DNA of 64,000 nucleotides from Haliea sp. (GCA_024642245.1 JAHEBM010000002.1:1-64000); one strand, 5' to 3'; numbered from the stretch's first letter, positions 18,350-27,333 are shown. The notes: a model not told the origin generated them from the sequence alone. Made by a program: numbers and translations.

Positions 18350-18709
18350 ATGAGTGTTGAAACCTTTGATGTCAAAAGCGAGCTGGTTACCGTAACCCCG
18401 GCTGCGGCTGAGCATTTTCGCGCCAGCCTGGCGGGAAAAGGTTGCTCGGGAGTGCGCATCAGTGTGCGCGAGAGCGGCTGCACAGGATTCAAGTACGTGA
18501 TGGATGAGGTTGAGGCACACGGTAGCCAGGGCGATGTCGAGGTCGCGCTGGGCAACGGGGTCACGCTGTACCTGGAACCTGCCGCCCTGGCATTCCTGCG
18601 CGGCACCCAGATCGATTATGCGCGTGAAGGCGTCAACCGCACACTGAAGTTCAACAACCCCAATGTGACCGCGGAATGCGGTTGTGGCGAAAGTTTCAGC
18701 GTGGAGTGA
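18350..18709 (+). CDS. A-type Fe-S carrier (SufA/IscA/ErpA-like)
   Basis: A 119-residue HesB-family carrier that accepts clusters from SufBCD and delivers them to apo-proteins. The three conserved cysteines are present: one in RESGCTGFKYV (about residue 44) and two in ECGCGESF at the C-terminus. The N-terminal segment LVTVTPAAAEHFRASL is also typical. SufA, IscA and ErpA cannot be separated confidently by reading, but its place inside the suf operon argues for a SufA role. It starts 12 bases after sufS and ends 4 bases before sufT. Confidence 0.88.
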   Translation: MSVETFDVKSELVTVTPAAAEHFRASLAGKGCSGVRISVRESGCTGFKYVMDEVEAHGSQGDVEVALGNGVTLYLEPAALAFLRGTQIDYAREGVNRTLKFNNPNVTAECGCGESFSVE

Positions 18710-18713
18710 CGCG

Positions 18714-19256
18714 ATGAGTGCCCAGGAGCGGACTATTGTCACCACTCGCCGGGATTGTCCCGGCCGGCTTGTGCCGGTGGGCGATCCGGTGATTATCCCG
18801 GCCAATACCTTCGTTACCCTTACCCAGGCGCTGGGGGGTAATTACACCGTGGTCTATAACGGCAACATGGTGCGCGTGGACGGGACGGACGCGGATGCCC
18901 TGGGCCTGGAAAGCATCCACCTTGACTTCCCTGTACCCGAAGGAGGGCAGATCGACGAGGCCCAGGTATGGCAGGCCCTGCATACCATTTATGATCCCGA
19001 AATCCCGGTAGACCTGGTCAACCTGGGCCTTATCTACAGTGTCGAGATCGACCAGCCTGGCGCCAGGGTGGATATTCGCATGACCCTGACGGCCCCCGGT
19101 TGCGGAATGGGTCCGGTGCTGGTGGGCGACGTGGAATACCGCGTTGCCCAGGTGCCCAATGTGCGCAAGGTCGCGGTGGAGCTGGTATTTGATCCGCCCT
19201 GGCATCGTGAAATGATGTCCGAGGAAGCACAGCTCGAAACCGGCATGTTTTACTAG
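18714..19256 (+). CDS. sufT: Fe-S maturation factor SufT
   Basis: A 180-residue protein whose C-terminal half is a MIP18/DUF59 domain (QVWQALHTIYDPEIPVDLVN, then MTLTAPGCGMGPVLVGDVE with the conserved Cys). The N-terminal half (about 1-75, RRDCPGRLVPVGDPVIIPA) is specific to the SufT subfamily. In Gram-positive bacteria SufT acts as an auxiliary factor in Fe-S maturation under high demand. ATG at 18714 is chosen rather than an upstream start inside the previous gene. It is tightly packed between the A-type carrier and sufE. Confidence 0.9.
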   Translation: MSAQERTIVTTRRDCPGRLVPVGDPVIIPANTFVTLTQALGGNYTVVYNGNMVRVDGTDADALGLESIHLDFPVPEGGQIDEAQVWQALHTIYDPEIPVDLVNLGLIYSVEIDQPGARVDIRMTLTAPGCGMGPVLVGDVEYRVAQVPNVRKVAVELVFDPPWHREMMSEEAQLETGMFY

Positions 19257-19270
19257 GCGGAGACGATTTG

Positions 19271-19714
19271 ATGCCCGATACCGCTGTCACCGAGAACCCG
19301 TTCGGGAACCGTATCTCCAGCGAGGATATTCTCGATACCCTTGGGTTCTTCGACAGCTGGGAGGACCGTTATAAATACATCATCGACCTCGGCAAGGACC
19401 TGCCCGACATGCCGGCGGACCTGCATACCCAGGACAGGCTGGTGCGCGGCTGCCAGAGCCAGGTCTGGATTGATACGAAGATGCAGGACGGTCGGCTGCA
19501 GCTGACTGCAGACAGCGATGCCTTTATCGTAAAGGGACTGCTCGGCCTGATACTGGCAGCCTACAATAACAAGACCCCCGCAGATATCAGCGCTTTTGAT
19601 ATCGACAACTATTTCCAACAACTCGACCTGTTGCGTCACCTGTCGGCCACCCGGGGCAACGGGCTGCGAGCCATGGTGCAGCGTATACAGGACATTGCCC
19701 GCGAGGCCGCCTGA
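19271..19714 (+). CDS. sufE: Sulfur acceptor SufE
   Basis: A 147-residue protein that takes persulfide sulfur from SufS and hands it to SufB. The acceptor cysteine is in DRLVRGCQSQVWI (about residue 56). The rest has the SufE helix-loop pattern (SSEDILDTLGFFDSWEDRY, then ADSDAFIVKGLLGLILAAY). ATG at 19271 is used rather than the adjacent TTG at 19268, with a GGCGGAGA ribosome-binding site upstream. It is the last recognised Fe-S gene of the operon. Confidence 0.95.
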   Translation: MPDTAVTENPFGNRISSEDILDTLGFFDSWEDRYKYIIDLGKDLPDMPADLHTQDRLVRGCQSQVWIDTKMQDGRLQLTADSDAFIVKGLLGLILAAYNNKTPADISAFDIDNYFQQLDLLRHLSATRGNGLRAMVQRIQDIAREAA

Positions 19715-19734
19715 ATCCCCGCCCAAGGAGCGCG

Positions 19735-20769
19735 ATGATGCAAAAACTGGATCGACGCACGTTCATACAGCAGATGGGCACGCTCTCAGTACTGGCCTGC
19801 CTGCCCGGCGCGGTGCTGGCCCAGATTGTCAGTCGCGTGCCGCCCCAGGGCCTGTTTGATGCCGACTCGACCGCTGAACAGGTGACAGCGGGGCTCGACC
19901 TGGCCGGCAAGACCTACGCGATCACCGGCGCCAACTCGGGCCTGGGCTACGAGACCATGAGGGTGCTGGCTTTGCGAGGCGCCCGCGTTATCGGCATCGC
20001 TCGCACCATGGACAAGGCAGAAGAGGCCTGCTCGAGCGTGCAGGGACAGACGACCCCGGCCTTCCTGGATCTTGCGGATTTCGAATCGGTGGTGAACTGC
20101 GCCAGTATGATTCGCGGTATGGACATGCCACTGGATGGCCTTATCTGCAACGCGGGTGTCATGGCCCTGCCGGAGCGTGAACTGGTCTATGGCATGGAGA
20201 AGCAATTCGTGGTTAACCACCTCGGGCATTTCATCCTGGTCAACCAGCTGATGGACACCGTAATGGCAGCGCCCCAGGGACGCATCGTGCTGCTCAGCAG
20301 CCGGGCTCACCAGAGGGCACCCAGGGAAGGTATCCTGTTTGACGACCTGGCTTTTGAGCACCGCGAGTACGACAGCTGGACTGCCTACGGCCACTCCAAA
20401 CTCGCCAACGCCCTGTGTTCCAGGGAACTGGCACGGCGCCTGTCCGGCACCAGCACCACCTCCAACAGCGTTCATCCCGGCGTGATCAACACCAACCTTG
20501 GACGCCATATGCCCTGGTATATCCAGTGGGCCGGCAAGCTGCTCGGCTGGACCTTTATGAAGACGGTGGAGGAGGGCGCCGCTACCCAGACCTACGTGGC
20601 GACCAGTCCCGGCCTGGCTGGCGTAAATGGCTACTATTTTGCCGATTGTAATCCTGACCCGGGCGAAACACCGCAGATGCAGGACGATGCGATGGCAGGC
20701 AGGCTGTGGCAGCTTTCGCAGGAGCTCACCCGGGACTACCTGCCCACTCCGACGACTATTCCCGCATAA
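19735..20769 (+). CDS. Short-chain dehydrogenase with Tat-type signal
   Basis: A 344-residue SDR-family oxidoreductase preceded by an unusual N-terminal extension. DRRTFIQQMG followed by LSVLACLPGAVLAQ resembles a twin-arginine signal peptide. The Rossmann fold begins at TYAITGANSGLGYETMRVLA (TGxxxGxG), with CNAGV, the catalytic SSRAHQ serine and YGHSKLAN (Tyr and Lys), as in retinol-dehydrogenase or protochlorophyllide-reductase-like SDRs. Export would be through Tat in folded form, which fits a cofactor-binding enzyme. ATG at 19738 is equally possible from AAGGAG at 19725-19730. It starts 20 bases after sufE and may be co-transcribed. The substrate is unknown. Confidence 0.8.
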   Translation: MMQKLDRRTFIQQMGTLSVLACLPGAVLAQIVSRVPPQGLFDADSTAEQVTAGLDLAGKTYAITGANSGLGYETMRVLALRGARVIGIARTMDKAEEACSSVQGQTTPAFLDLADFESVVNCASMIRGMDMPLDGLICNAGVMALPERELVYGMEKQFVVNHLGHFILVNQLMDTVMAAPQGRIVLLSSRAHQRAPREGILFDDLAFEHREYDSWTAYGHSKLANALCSRELARRLSGTSTTSNSVHPGVINTNLGRHMPWYIQWAGKLLGWTFMKTVEEGAATQTYVATSPGLAGVNGYYFADCNPDPGETPQMQDDAMAGRLWQLSQELTRDYLPTPTTIPA

Positions 20770-22123
20770 CCCTGGCCAGAGCCTCCGGTCGGCGCCAGCG
20801 GCCTGAGAGCAATCGCAGCAGGTAGACAGTGGCGAGACTCAGTATCATCGCCACAAAGACCCACCAGGACACCATGGGCTCCAGCTTGCCAATGACAATC
20901 ACGTAGTACTGGCACACCAGCATCAGCCAGTGTATCGAGATGGAAGTGAACATCACCCAACGGGTATCGCCGGCCCCGCGCAGGGTGCCACCGGCAATCT
21001 GGATGACACCGTCCGCGAGCATGTAGGTGCACAGCCCCAGCATCATGCTGCCGGCCAGTTCACGGATGACGGTAAACTCGTCCCCCGGGGTGCGGAAAAC
21101 GTCCACCAGCGGCATGCGCAAAGCCAGGAACAGCACTGCAAGTGTGCCGCAGTAGCCCAGGGCAAGGATAAAGCCGGAGGAAATCACCTGGTTGGCCCGG
21201 CCCATATCCCCCATCCCCACGAACCTGCCGATCAGGCTCATGACGGAGATATTGAGGCCGACCATCGGTATAAAGGACAGCATGTCCCAGTTAAACACGA
21301 TTGCGATCGCGGCCCCGTGTACCACGCCGTAGGACTGGAACAGCAGAAGGAACAGGTTGAAGGTGGCCATGTTCATAAAACTTTCCAGGCCCGACGGAAT
21401 GCCAAGGCGGAGGTAGCGGCGCATGACGCCGGCGTCGAAGCGCAGCGATTGCCCCACCTTGAATTGCATGCGGTGGTCGCGGGAGAGGTAAAAGGCGAAA
21501 TACAGGCCCAAGCCGAACATACTGGCAACCACAGTGCCCAGCGCGGCCCCGGCAATACCCAGTTCGGGCAGGCCGAACTTGCCGAAAATCAGTGCCCATG
21601 ACAGTGGAATATTGAGCATCACCGAAAGCAGATCGGCGATCATGATCACTCGTGTACGACCGAGGCCGGCGAAATAGGATGCCAGGCAGGCCTTGCACAA
21701 GCCGAAGAAGCTGGCCGTCATGAGTATCTGGAAATACAGCCGTTCCAGCGGCACCTGGGCCTCATCGTGCCCCAGGTAGGAAAACGCTTCGCCTCCCAGG
21801 AGTGTGGCCAGTACCAGTACCGGAATGCAGGCCGTCGCTATCAGCAGGCCCTGGGTAACGACAAGCGGGCACCTGGCCGGATTGCCGGCTCCATAATACT
21901 GGGCCACCAGCGCATTGCCGTAACTGATGACACCGATAAACAGCGACATGCAGAAAAACGAGGCGACACCGCCGCCCAGTGTCGCGGCGATGTGGGTGGC
22001 GTCCAGCCGGGACATGAACCAGCGGTCACAGAAGATCATCACCGCAAAGGAACCCTGGGACACTACCATGGGTGTGGCCAGCCGGATAAGTTCTCGCAGC
22101 GTGGTCAGCGACAGAATATTCAT
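20756..22123 (-). CDS. MATE family efflux transporter
   Basis: A 455-residue inner-membrane protein with about 12 hydrophobic helices in two related halves, as in NorM/DinF transporters that expel cations, drugs or metabolites with Na+ or H+ antiport. MATE-like motifs include LATPMVVSQGSFAVMIFCDRW split across helix 1, YGAGNPARCPLVVTQGL after helix 2, and GIPSGLESFMNMATFNLFLL opening the second half. The stop overlaps the end of the convergent SDR by 14 bases. It lies 37 bases after alr on the same strand and may be the last gene of the D-amino acid operon. If so, a D-amino acid or 5-oxoproline derivative is a candidate substrate, but that is inference. Confidence 0.85.
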   Translation of the reverse strand: MNILSLTTLRELIRLATPMVVSQGSFAVMIFCDRWFMSRLDATHIAATLGGGVASFFCMSLFIGVISYGNALVAQYYGAGNPARCPLVVTQGLLIATACIPVLVLATLLGGEAFSYLGHDEAQVPLERLYFQILMTASFFGLCKACLASYFAGLGRTRVIMIADLLSVMLNIPLSWALIFGKFGLPELGIAGAALGTVVASMFGLGLYFAFYLSRDHRMQFKVGQSLRFDAGVMRRYLRLGIPSGLESFMNMATFNLFLLLFQSYGVVHGAAIAIVFNWDMLSFIPMVGLNISVMSLIGRFVGMGDMGRANQVISSGFILALGYCGTLAVLFLALRMPLVDVFRTPGDEFTVIRELAGSMMLGLCTYMLADGVIQIAGGTLRGAGDTRWVMFTSISIHWLMLVCQYYVIVIGKLEPMVSWWVFVAMILSLATVYLLRLLSGRWRRPEALARVMRE

Positions 22124-22160
22124 GGGTACGACGCCGGCCGGGGCCGGTAGCTCCGGATGC

Positions 22161-23246
22161 TCAGGGTGTTACAACGATACGCGGCGTGCGCGCAGGCATG
22201 CGCGTGGTCAGCTCGTAGCCGATGGTGCCCACGTGCCGCGCTACTTCGCCTACAGGCAAGCCATTTCCCCAAAGTACAACCTCGTCACCAATGCGGACCG
22301 CCGGCAGGTCGGTGACATCTACCGTGATCATATCCATTGAAACCCGCCCCGCCAGCGTGGCGCGTTGGCCATTCACCAGTACCGGGGTGCCGGCCGGGGC
22401 GAGGCGGGGGTAGCCGTCGCCATAGCCGATGGTGACGGTGGCAATGCGCGACGGCCTGCGGGCAGTCCAGATGGCACCGTACCCTACTGTTTCCCCGGGT
22501 GCCACATCGTGCAGGGCAATCACCGCCGATACCAGGGTCATAACCGCCTGTAGCGACCCTGAGTTGGCCTGGGTGCCGGCAAAGGGAGAGTTGCCATACA
22601 GCATGTATCCGGGTCGAACCCAGTCGTAGTGGGCTGCGGGCCAGGCCATCACGCCGGCGGAATTGGCTGCGCTGCGCTGGCAGGGAAAATCAGCGCTCAG
22701 TCGCTCGAATTCGCTGATTTGCGCAGCGGTCTGCGGACTTGCCGGGTCATCCGCCGACGCGAAATGGGTACACAGCACGATATCCGCTTGTACCTGGTGG
22801 CAGGCCTGCAGGCGCTGGTAGATCGCTGCGGTATCCGAGGGCTCAATGCCCAGGCGGTGCATCCCCGTATCCACTTTCAGCCAGCAGCGCAGGGGCTGTT
22901 GCAGGCGGGCTTCCTCCAGCCAGCACAGTTGCTCCAGGGTATTGACCATCACCCACAAGCCCAGTTCGGACGCCAGGGTGAGTTCGGCGGCTTCGAACAC
23001 ACCCTGTAGCAGCAGTATGGGACTGGTAATGCCTGATTCGCGCAGGGCGACGGCTTCCTCGATACAGGCCACCGCCAGTGCATCCGCCAGTGGTGCCAGT
23101 TCCCGGGCCACTATGTGAGCGCCGTGGCCGTAGGCGTTGGCCTTGACCACCGCGACGACGCTGCTGCCCGGTGCAAGCGTCCTGGCCACGGACAGGTTGT
23201 GGCGCAGTGCCGCCAGGTTGAGTCGGGCCTGGTTGGGACGCGCCAT
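22161..23246 (-). CDS. alr: Alanine racemase
   Basis: A 361-residue PLP-dependent racemase converting L- and D-alanine. The Schiff-base lysine is in SVVAVVKANAYGHGAHIVA (about residues 29-47), followed by the barrel motif CWLKVDTGMHRLG. The C-terminal domain contains YGAIWTARRPSRIATVTIGY, which holds the second catalytic tyrosine, and GRVSMDMITVDVTD. The length matches the family. It overlaps the aminotransferase gene by one base (TGATG), so the two are coupled. Alr feeds cell-wall synthesis in general; in this operon it more likely serves the D-amino acid route described under the operon finding. Confidence 0.95.
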   Translation of the reverse strand: MARPNQARLNLAALRHNLSVARTLAPGSSVVAVVKANAYGHGAHIVARELAPLADALAVACIEEAVALRESGITSPILLLQGVFEAAELTLASELGLWVMVNTLEQLCWLEEARLQQPLRCWLKVDTGMHRLGIEPSDTAAIYQRLQACHQVQADIVLCTHFASADDPASPQTAAQISEFERLSADFPCQRSAANSAGVMAWPAAHYDWVRPGYMLYGNSPFAGTQANSGSLQAVMTLVSAVIALHDVAPGETVGYGAIWTARRPSRIATVTIGYGDGYPRLAPAGTPVLVNGQRATLAGRVSMDMITVDVTDLPAVRIGDEVVLWGNGLPVGEVARHVGTIGYELTTRMPARTPRIVVTP

Positions 23247-24103
23247 CAGAAATCGAATTTATGCGCTGTGTACAGCGTCTGTGCCGCGAGCCACACATCG
23301 CCCACCTTGCCGTTGCCCACGGGCTTGCCATCAACCTCGACGACCGGGGCAATCTCCTTGCTGGAACTGGTAAGCCAGACCTCGTCAGCGTCTTTCAGCT
23401 CTTTCATGGTCACAACGCGCTCCTCGACCGGAATGCTGCCGTCGCGACGCAGGATCTCCAGCACCATCAGGCGCGTAATCCCCGGCAGCTTCTGGTGATC
23501 CAGTTGCGGGGTGGCTACGATACCGTTTTTTACCACGAAGACGTTGCAGGCGGACGCTTCCGTCAGTTCACCGGCCTCGTTGTGAAGTATGGTCTCCTTG
23601 TGACCCAGGGCGTGACCGTGCTGGTAGTGCATGACGTTACCCAGTAGGGCGGTGGACTTGATATTGCAGCGCCGCCAGCGCAGATCCTCGGTGGTTGCCA
23701 CGGTGTAACAGGTGGCGGCTGCTTTTTCCGGCACCGGTGCCGGTGGTATTTCAAAGGCGAAAGCGTAGGTGGTCGGGCTGATGTCCTCGGGGTAGGCGTG
23801 ATTGCGCCTGATATCGGCGCCGCGGCTGATATGGATATAGATACCCAGGTTGCCACCGCCATTCTGGGCGATGAGTTGCCCGGCGACTTCCCGCCAGGCT
23901 GCATGGTCCACCGGCAAACGAATTTCTATAGCGTCCAGGCCGTCCTGCAAGCGTTTCATGTGGGGGTCGAAACCGACCAGGCGGCCGTCATAGGACGGGA
24001 TAACCTCATAGATGCCGTCGCCGAACAGGAAGCCACGATCCATGGGCGATATACGCGCTTCTGCCATCGGCAGGTATATGCCATTCAGATACACAATATT
24101 CAT
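23246..24103 (-). CDS. dat: D-amino acid aminotransferase
   Basis: A 285-residue fold-type IV PLP aminotransferase. It has ISPMDRGFLFGDGIYEVIPS near the N-terminus, the PLP lysine in RRCNIKSTALLGNVM (about residue 145), and the phosphate-binding ELTEASACNVFVVKNG. D-alanine aminotransferases typically interconvert D-alanine + 2-oxoglutarate and pyruvate + D-glutamate. 4-amino-4-deoxychorismate lyase and branched-chain aminotransferases share the fold, but length, motifs and direct coupling to alr favour the D-specific enzyme. It lies 22 bases after the D-glutamate cyclase-like gene. Confidence 0.88.
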   Translation of the reverse strand: MNIVYLNGIYLPMAEARISPMDRGFLFGDGIYEVIPSYDGRLVGFDPHMKRLQDGLDAIEIRLPVDHAAWREVAGQLIAQNGGGNLGIYIHISRGADIRRNHAYPEDISPTTYAFAFEIPPAPVPEKAAATCYTVATTEDLRWRRCNIKSTALLGNVMHYQHGHALGHKETILHNEAGELTEASACNVFVVKNGIVATPQLDHQKLPGITRLMVLEILRRDGSIPVEERVVTMKELKDADEVWLTSSSKEIAPVVEVDGKPVGNGKVGDVWLAAQTLYTAHKFDF

Positions 24104-24125
24104 GGTCTTTTCCTCATTGGTGATA

Positions 24126-24968
24126 TCAGTCGCCCACGAAGCCGGTCAGGCTGCGCAGCGCCTGTATGACTCGCATGCCCTCGCTTGCTTCCAGCCCGTC
24201 CTCGGTGAGGGTGTTTTCCCGGGTGACACCATCCACGCTGCCCCTGGCTGAAAGGTAGTCGAGGATTTCCAGTGGTGATATATCGCCGAGCAGGTCGCGC
24301 CCCGCCCATTTGCCCAGCCAGGCGATCAGGCCGTAGGCGCCCCAGTTGGAAACGTCCGCCACCAGCAATTCGTCGCAGCCGGTGACCGAAGCGGTGATGT
24401 CCAGGGTCGCTATGGCATCGGCGATGTTGCCCATGCCAATCTCGTTGCCGCCGTCGCCAATGGCGATGGTGGGGCAGGTGGCCTGGGTGATAAAGGGATC
24501 AAAGAAAGAGCAGCGTGCGGTGATGTCCTCGCCCCGCATATTGTAATAGCGGCCGTCACTGGCGAGCCCGGGGCGCTCGATAGAGATCACGGCGCCGGGT
24601 TTGCGCCGGTCGAGTTCCGCGATGGCTTGTTGCCTGGCGGTGTCCAGGTCGCGGGCGGTCAGCGCCAGTACCCGGTAGTCCGCGGCTATGGCATCGGACA
24701 GGGGTGGGCCGCAGGCGATGATCGGTTCTGCGCCGAGCGCCTGTAGCGCATCGTACAGGGCAATCGCGCCCACCGGGCCATCGGTTTCAAAGGTATCGGT
24801 AACCGGAAAGCCGGTGCCGATAATCACGCTACCGCGCAGGTCGCGCAGCAAACGGGCCGCGCGCAGGTAGTAATCCGGTTGCAGGGCCGCGCGCGCCAGC
24901 TGCATATTGCGCAGGTTGCGCGCCACCATCAGTTCTTCTATGGCCTGGCTCAGGGTCTGTTCGTTCAA
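24126..24968 (-). CDS. D-glutamate cyclase-like protein (DUF4392)
   Basis: A 280-residue protein of the DUF4392 family, related to the C-terminal domain of the mammalian mitochondrial D-glutamate cyclase, which interconverts D-glutamate and 5-oxo-D-proline. Recognisable segments are VIIGTGFPVTDTFETDGPVG (about 47-66), the central SIERPGLASDGRYYNMRG and TIAIGDGGNEIGMGN, which probably binds metal or substrate. The gene overlaps pxpC by four bases (ATGA) and is followed by the D-amino acid aminotransferase, so both its likely substrate supply and product use are encoded next to it. The activity is inferred from family and context. Confidence 0.82.
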   Translation of the reverse strand: MNEQTLSQAIEELMVARNLRNMQLARAALQPDYYLRAARLLRDLRGSVIIGTGFPVTDTFETDGPVGAIALYDALQALGAEPIIACGPPLSDAIAADYRVLALTARDLDTARQQAIAELDRRKPGAVISIERPGLASDGRYYNMRGEDITARCSFFDPFITQATCPTIAIGDGGNEIGMGNIADAIATLDITASVTGCDELLVADVSNWGAYGLIAWLGKWAGRDLLGDISPLEILDYLSARGSVDGVTRENTLTEDGLEASEGMRVIQALRSLTGFVGD

Positions 24969-25903
24969 TTGGGTTGCTCCAGCAGGGGTGGGCGCCTGGT
25001 CGCGCTGTGCGCCAGATGAAGTGCATTATGTGCCCCATGGGGGCTGATAGGGGCAAAGTGCACCGTGTCTCCGGGCCTGAGCTGGGAGAGACGGGCGGCG
25101 TCCAGGGAGAGGGCAGAGCCGATCTTCGGGTAGCCACCGATTGTCTGCCGGTCATTGAGCAGGACAATGGGCTGCCCGTCCGCCGGTATCTGGATGGCAC
25201 CGAAGCAGATGCCTTCGGAAAGAATACCGTCTATGTCGCAGCGGATCGCCGGCCCTTCCAGCCGGTAGCCCATCCGGTCGCAGCGATCGGAGACCGTATA
25301 GGCGTGGCTGAAAAACCGCCGCTGCTGGATGCGACTGAAGTGGGCCTGCTGGTAACCGGGAATCACCCGCACAGTGGTCATGGCCTGGTAGCGCGGCTGG
25401 CGTTCCGGCGGCAGGTAATAGTGTTTTCTGCCGCTGGCCCGGGCACAGGGCAGGACGTCGCCCGGCTGCAGTTTGTCGCCGTGCAGACCGCCGAGTTTTT
25501 CCCGCACAACCGTAGAAGTGCTGCCAAAACTGGGTTCGATCGTAAAGCCGTCGGCAACTCCCAGGTAGCTGCGGCAGCCCTGCTCGGCAAAGTCCAGCCT
25601 GATCTCGTCGCCCTGTGTTACGCGGTGTACCGCCCATAACGGTTTTTCCTCGCCGTTGATGGTCAGGGGCATGCCGGCCCCGGTAACGCAGATAAAGGTG
25701 TCTGCCAGGCACCTGAAATGCCCGCCGCCGAAACTGACCTCGACAGTGGTGCAGGCCGGGTCGTTTTCCAGCAGTCGGTTGCACCAGAAAAAGGCTTCCG
25801 GGTCCAGCGGTCCGCCGGTGGTCAACCCGATCCGGTGCTGGCCGAACCGCCCGCGGTCCTGCAGCAGGCTGAGTACGCCGGGCTGGATGACTTCCAGGCT
25901 CAT
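24965..25903 (-). CDS. pxpC: 5-oxoprolinase subunit PxpC
   Basis: A 312-residue protein of the KipA / AHS2 family, the larger catalytic partner of PxpB in ATP-dependent 5-oxoprolinase. Family motifs include VIQPGVLSLLQDRGRFGQHR at the N-terminus, TTGGPLDPEAFFWCNRLLEN, SFGGGHFRCLADTFICVTGA, and DRMGYRLEGPAI with ILLNDRQTIGGYPKIG-like sequence (here VLLNDRQTIGGYPKIG). It overlaps pxpB by four bases on one side and the cyclase-like gene by four on the other. Some annotations call it biotin-dependent carboxyltransferase; the context settles it as PxpC. Confidence 0.93.
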   Translation of the reverse strand: MSLEVIQPGVLSLLQDRGRFGQHRIGLTTGGPLDPEAFFWCNRLLENDPACTTVEVSFGGGHFRCLADTFICVTGAGMPLTINGEEKPLWAVHRVTQGDEIRLDFAEQGCRSYLGVADGFTIEPSFGSTSTVVREKLGGLHGDKLQPGDVLPCARASGRKHYYLPPERQPRYQAMTTVRVIPGYQQAHFSRIQQRRFFSHAYTVSDRCDRMGYRLEGPAIRCDIDGILSEGICFGAIQIPADGQPIVLLNDRQTIGGYPKIGSALSLDAARLSQLRPGDTVHFAPISPHGAHNALHLAHSATRRPPLLEQPN

Positions 25904-26580
25904 GTGAGGTCCCCGCCCAGCGCCAGGAAGCGATCGCGGCTGATCGCCTCGAAGCGTACGCGATCGCCAACCGCAACGGGCATGGTGGGCGTGGCCGCGG
26001 GATCGAACATGCGGGTGGGGCAGCGTCCTATCAGGTTCCAGCCGCCGGGGGAAACGGCCGGGTAGACGGCGGTTTGTCGGTCGGCGATGGCCACTGCGCC
26101 CCGGGGCACTTTCTGGCGGGGTGTGGCCAGGCGGGGAGCGGCGATGCGTTCGTCCACCTGGCCCAGGTAGGCAAAACCGGGTGCAAAGCCAATCGCGTAG
26201 ACGCGGTATTCGGTGCCGCTGTGCAGGTCGACCACATCCTGTGCCGATAGGCTGGCGCGCTCGGCCAGGGCATCCAGGTCTGCTGCGACCTCGGCACCGT
26301 AGTACACCGGCAATACCACGGTGCGCCCCTGCACGTCCACAGCTGGCCCGGTGGATGCAAGCGCTTCCCGCATGCGGTGGCCAACACTCATGTGGTCGGT
26401 TCGCAGCGGGTCATATATCACCAGTACCGAGGCGTAGGAGGGCACCAGGTCGATCAGGTCGCCTGCCAGTGCCGCCTCGATGGCGAGGCAGGCGGCCTGT
26501 ACACGCGCCGCTGTTTCCGGGCTGGTTTCCTGTCCCAGATAGAGTATCAGGGCGTTCTCGCCCGCGAAGTGGATGTCCAC
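25900..26580 (-). CDS. pxpB: 5-oxoprolinase subunit PxpB
   Basis: A 226-residue protein of the KipI / AHS1 family. It carries the signature VYAIGFAPGFAYLGQVDERI, followed by PRLATPRQKVPRGAVAIADR and YPAVSPGGWNLIGRCPTRMF, near-invariant in PxpB. With PxpC and PxpA it opens 5-oxoproline (pyroglutamate) to glutamate using ATP. The gene starts 6 bases after pxpA and overlaps pxpC by four bases, giving the usual A-B-C order. Confidence 0.94.
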   Translation of the reverse strand: MDIHFAGENALILYLGQETSPETAARVQAACLAIEAALAGDLIDLVPSYASVLVIYDPLRTDHMSVGHRMREALASTGPAVDVQGRTVVLPVYYGAEVAADLDALAERASLSAQDVVDLHSGTEYRVYAIGFAPGFAYLGQVDERIAAPRLATPRQKVPRGAVAIADRQTAVYPAVSPGGWNLIGRCPTRMFDPAATPTMPVAVGDRVRFEAISRDRFLALGGDLT

Positions 26581-26586
26581 TGCGAA

Positions 26587-27318
26587 TCAGTTCCCGTCTA
26601 CCAGGGCCCGGATTGCCTGTATGGCCTGCACGCCCTCGAGGTTGTCGCCGTGCACACACAGCGTGTCTGCCTGCAACGGCAATACGCGGCCGCTTACCGT
26701 CGTAATAGTGCCTTCGCTCTGGAGTTGCCGGACCTGGCTGAGCATGCGCTCCCGGTCGTGTACCGCACCGGGCTTGCGCCGGGAAAGCAGGCTGCCGTCG
26801 TCATCGTAGCAGCGGTCGGCAAAGGCTTCGAACAGCAGTTCTATGCCCAGCTCGCCGGCCTCGCTGCGATGGGCGTCGGCTGCCGGTGTCGCCTGTAACA
26901 TCAGGGGCAGGGGTCGGTGGTATTGTGCCAGGGCGTGCATGATGGCGGAGCGCACTTCGCCGCTTGCCATCATGTCGTTGTAGAGGGCCCCGTGGGGTTT
27001 GACGTAGGCGACCGTGAGGCCCTGGCTCAGGGCCATGCCCTCCAGTGCCGCCACCTGGTAGTGCAGGCAGGCAATGATTTCCTCGGCGCTGTGCACCATG
27101 CTGCGACGGCCAAAGCCGACCAGGTCCTGGTAGGAGGGGTGAGCCCCCACGCTGACACCGTGCTCCGCGGCCAGCGCCAGGGTCCTGCGCAGCGTTACGG
27201 GGTCACCCCCGTGGAAACCACAGGCGATGTTGGCCTGGTCGATGTGGGGCATGACCTGGGCGTCCATCCCCATGGTCCAACTGCCATAGCTTTCGCCCAG
27301 GTCGCAGTTAAGTAGCAT
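26587..27318 (-). CDS. pxpA: 5-oxoprolinase subunit PxpA (LamB/YcsF family)
   Basis: A 243-residue protein with the LamB/YcsF signature: LNCDLGESYGSWTMGMD at the N-terminus, ANIACGFHGGDP, VGAHPSYQDLVGFGRR and the later VAYVKPHGALYNDM. In the PxpABC enzyme this subunit has a metal-dependent barrel fold and is required for the ATP-dependent opening of 5-oxoproline. It is the first of the three subunit genes and starts 15 bases after the DUF1445 gene. Confidence 0.94.
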   Translation of the reverse strand: MLLNCDLGESYGSWTMGMDAQVMPHIDQANIACGFHGGDPVTLRRTLALAAEHGVSVGAHPSYQDLVGFGRRSMVHSAEEIIACLHYQVAALEGMALSQGLTVAYVKPHGALYNDMMASGEVRSAIMHALAQYHRPLPLMLQATPAADAHRSEAGELGIELLFEAFADRCYDDDGSLLSRRKPGAVHDRERMLSQVRQLQSEGTITTVSGRVLPLQADTLCVHGDNLEGVQAIQAIRALVDGN

Positions 27319-27333
27319 GTTTCCTTCCTGTTC

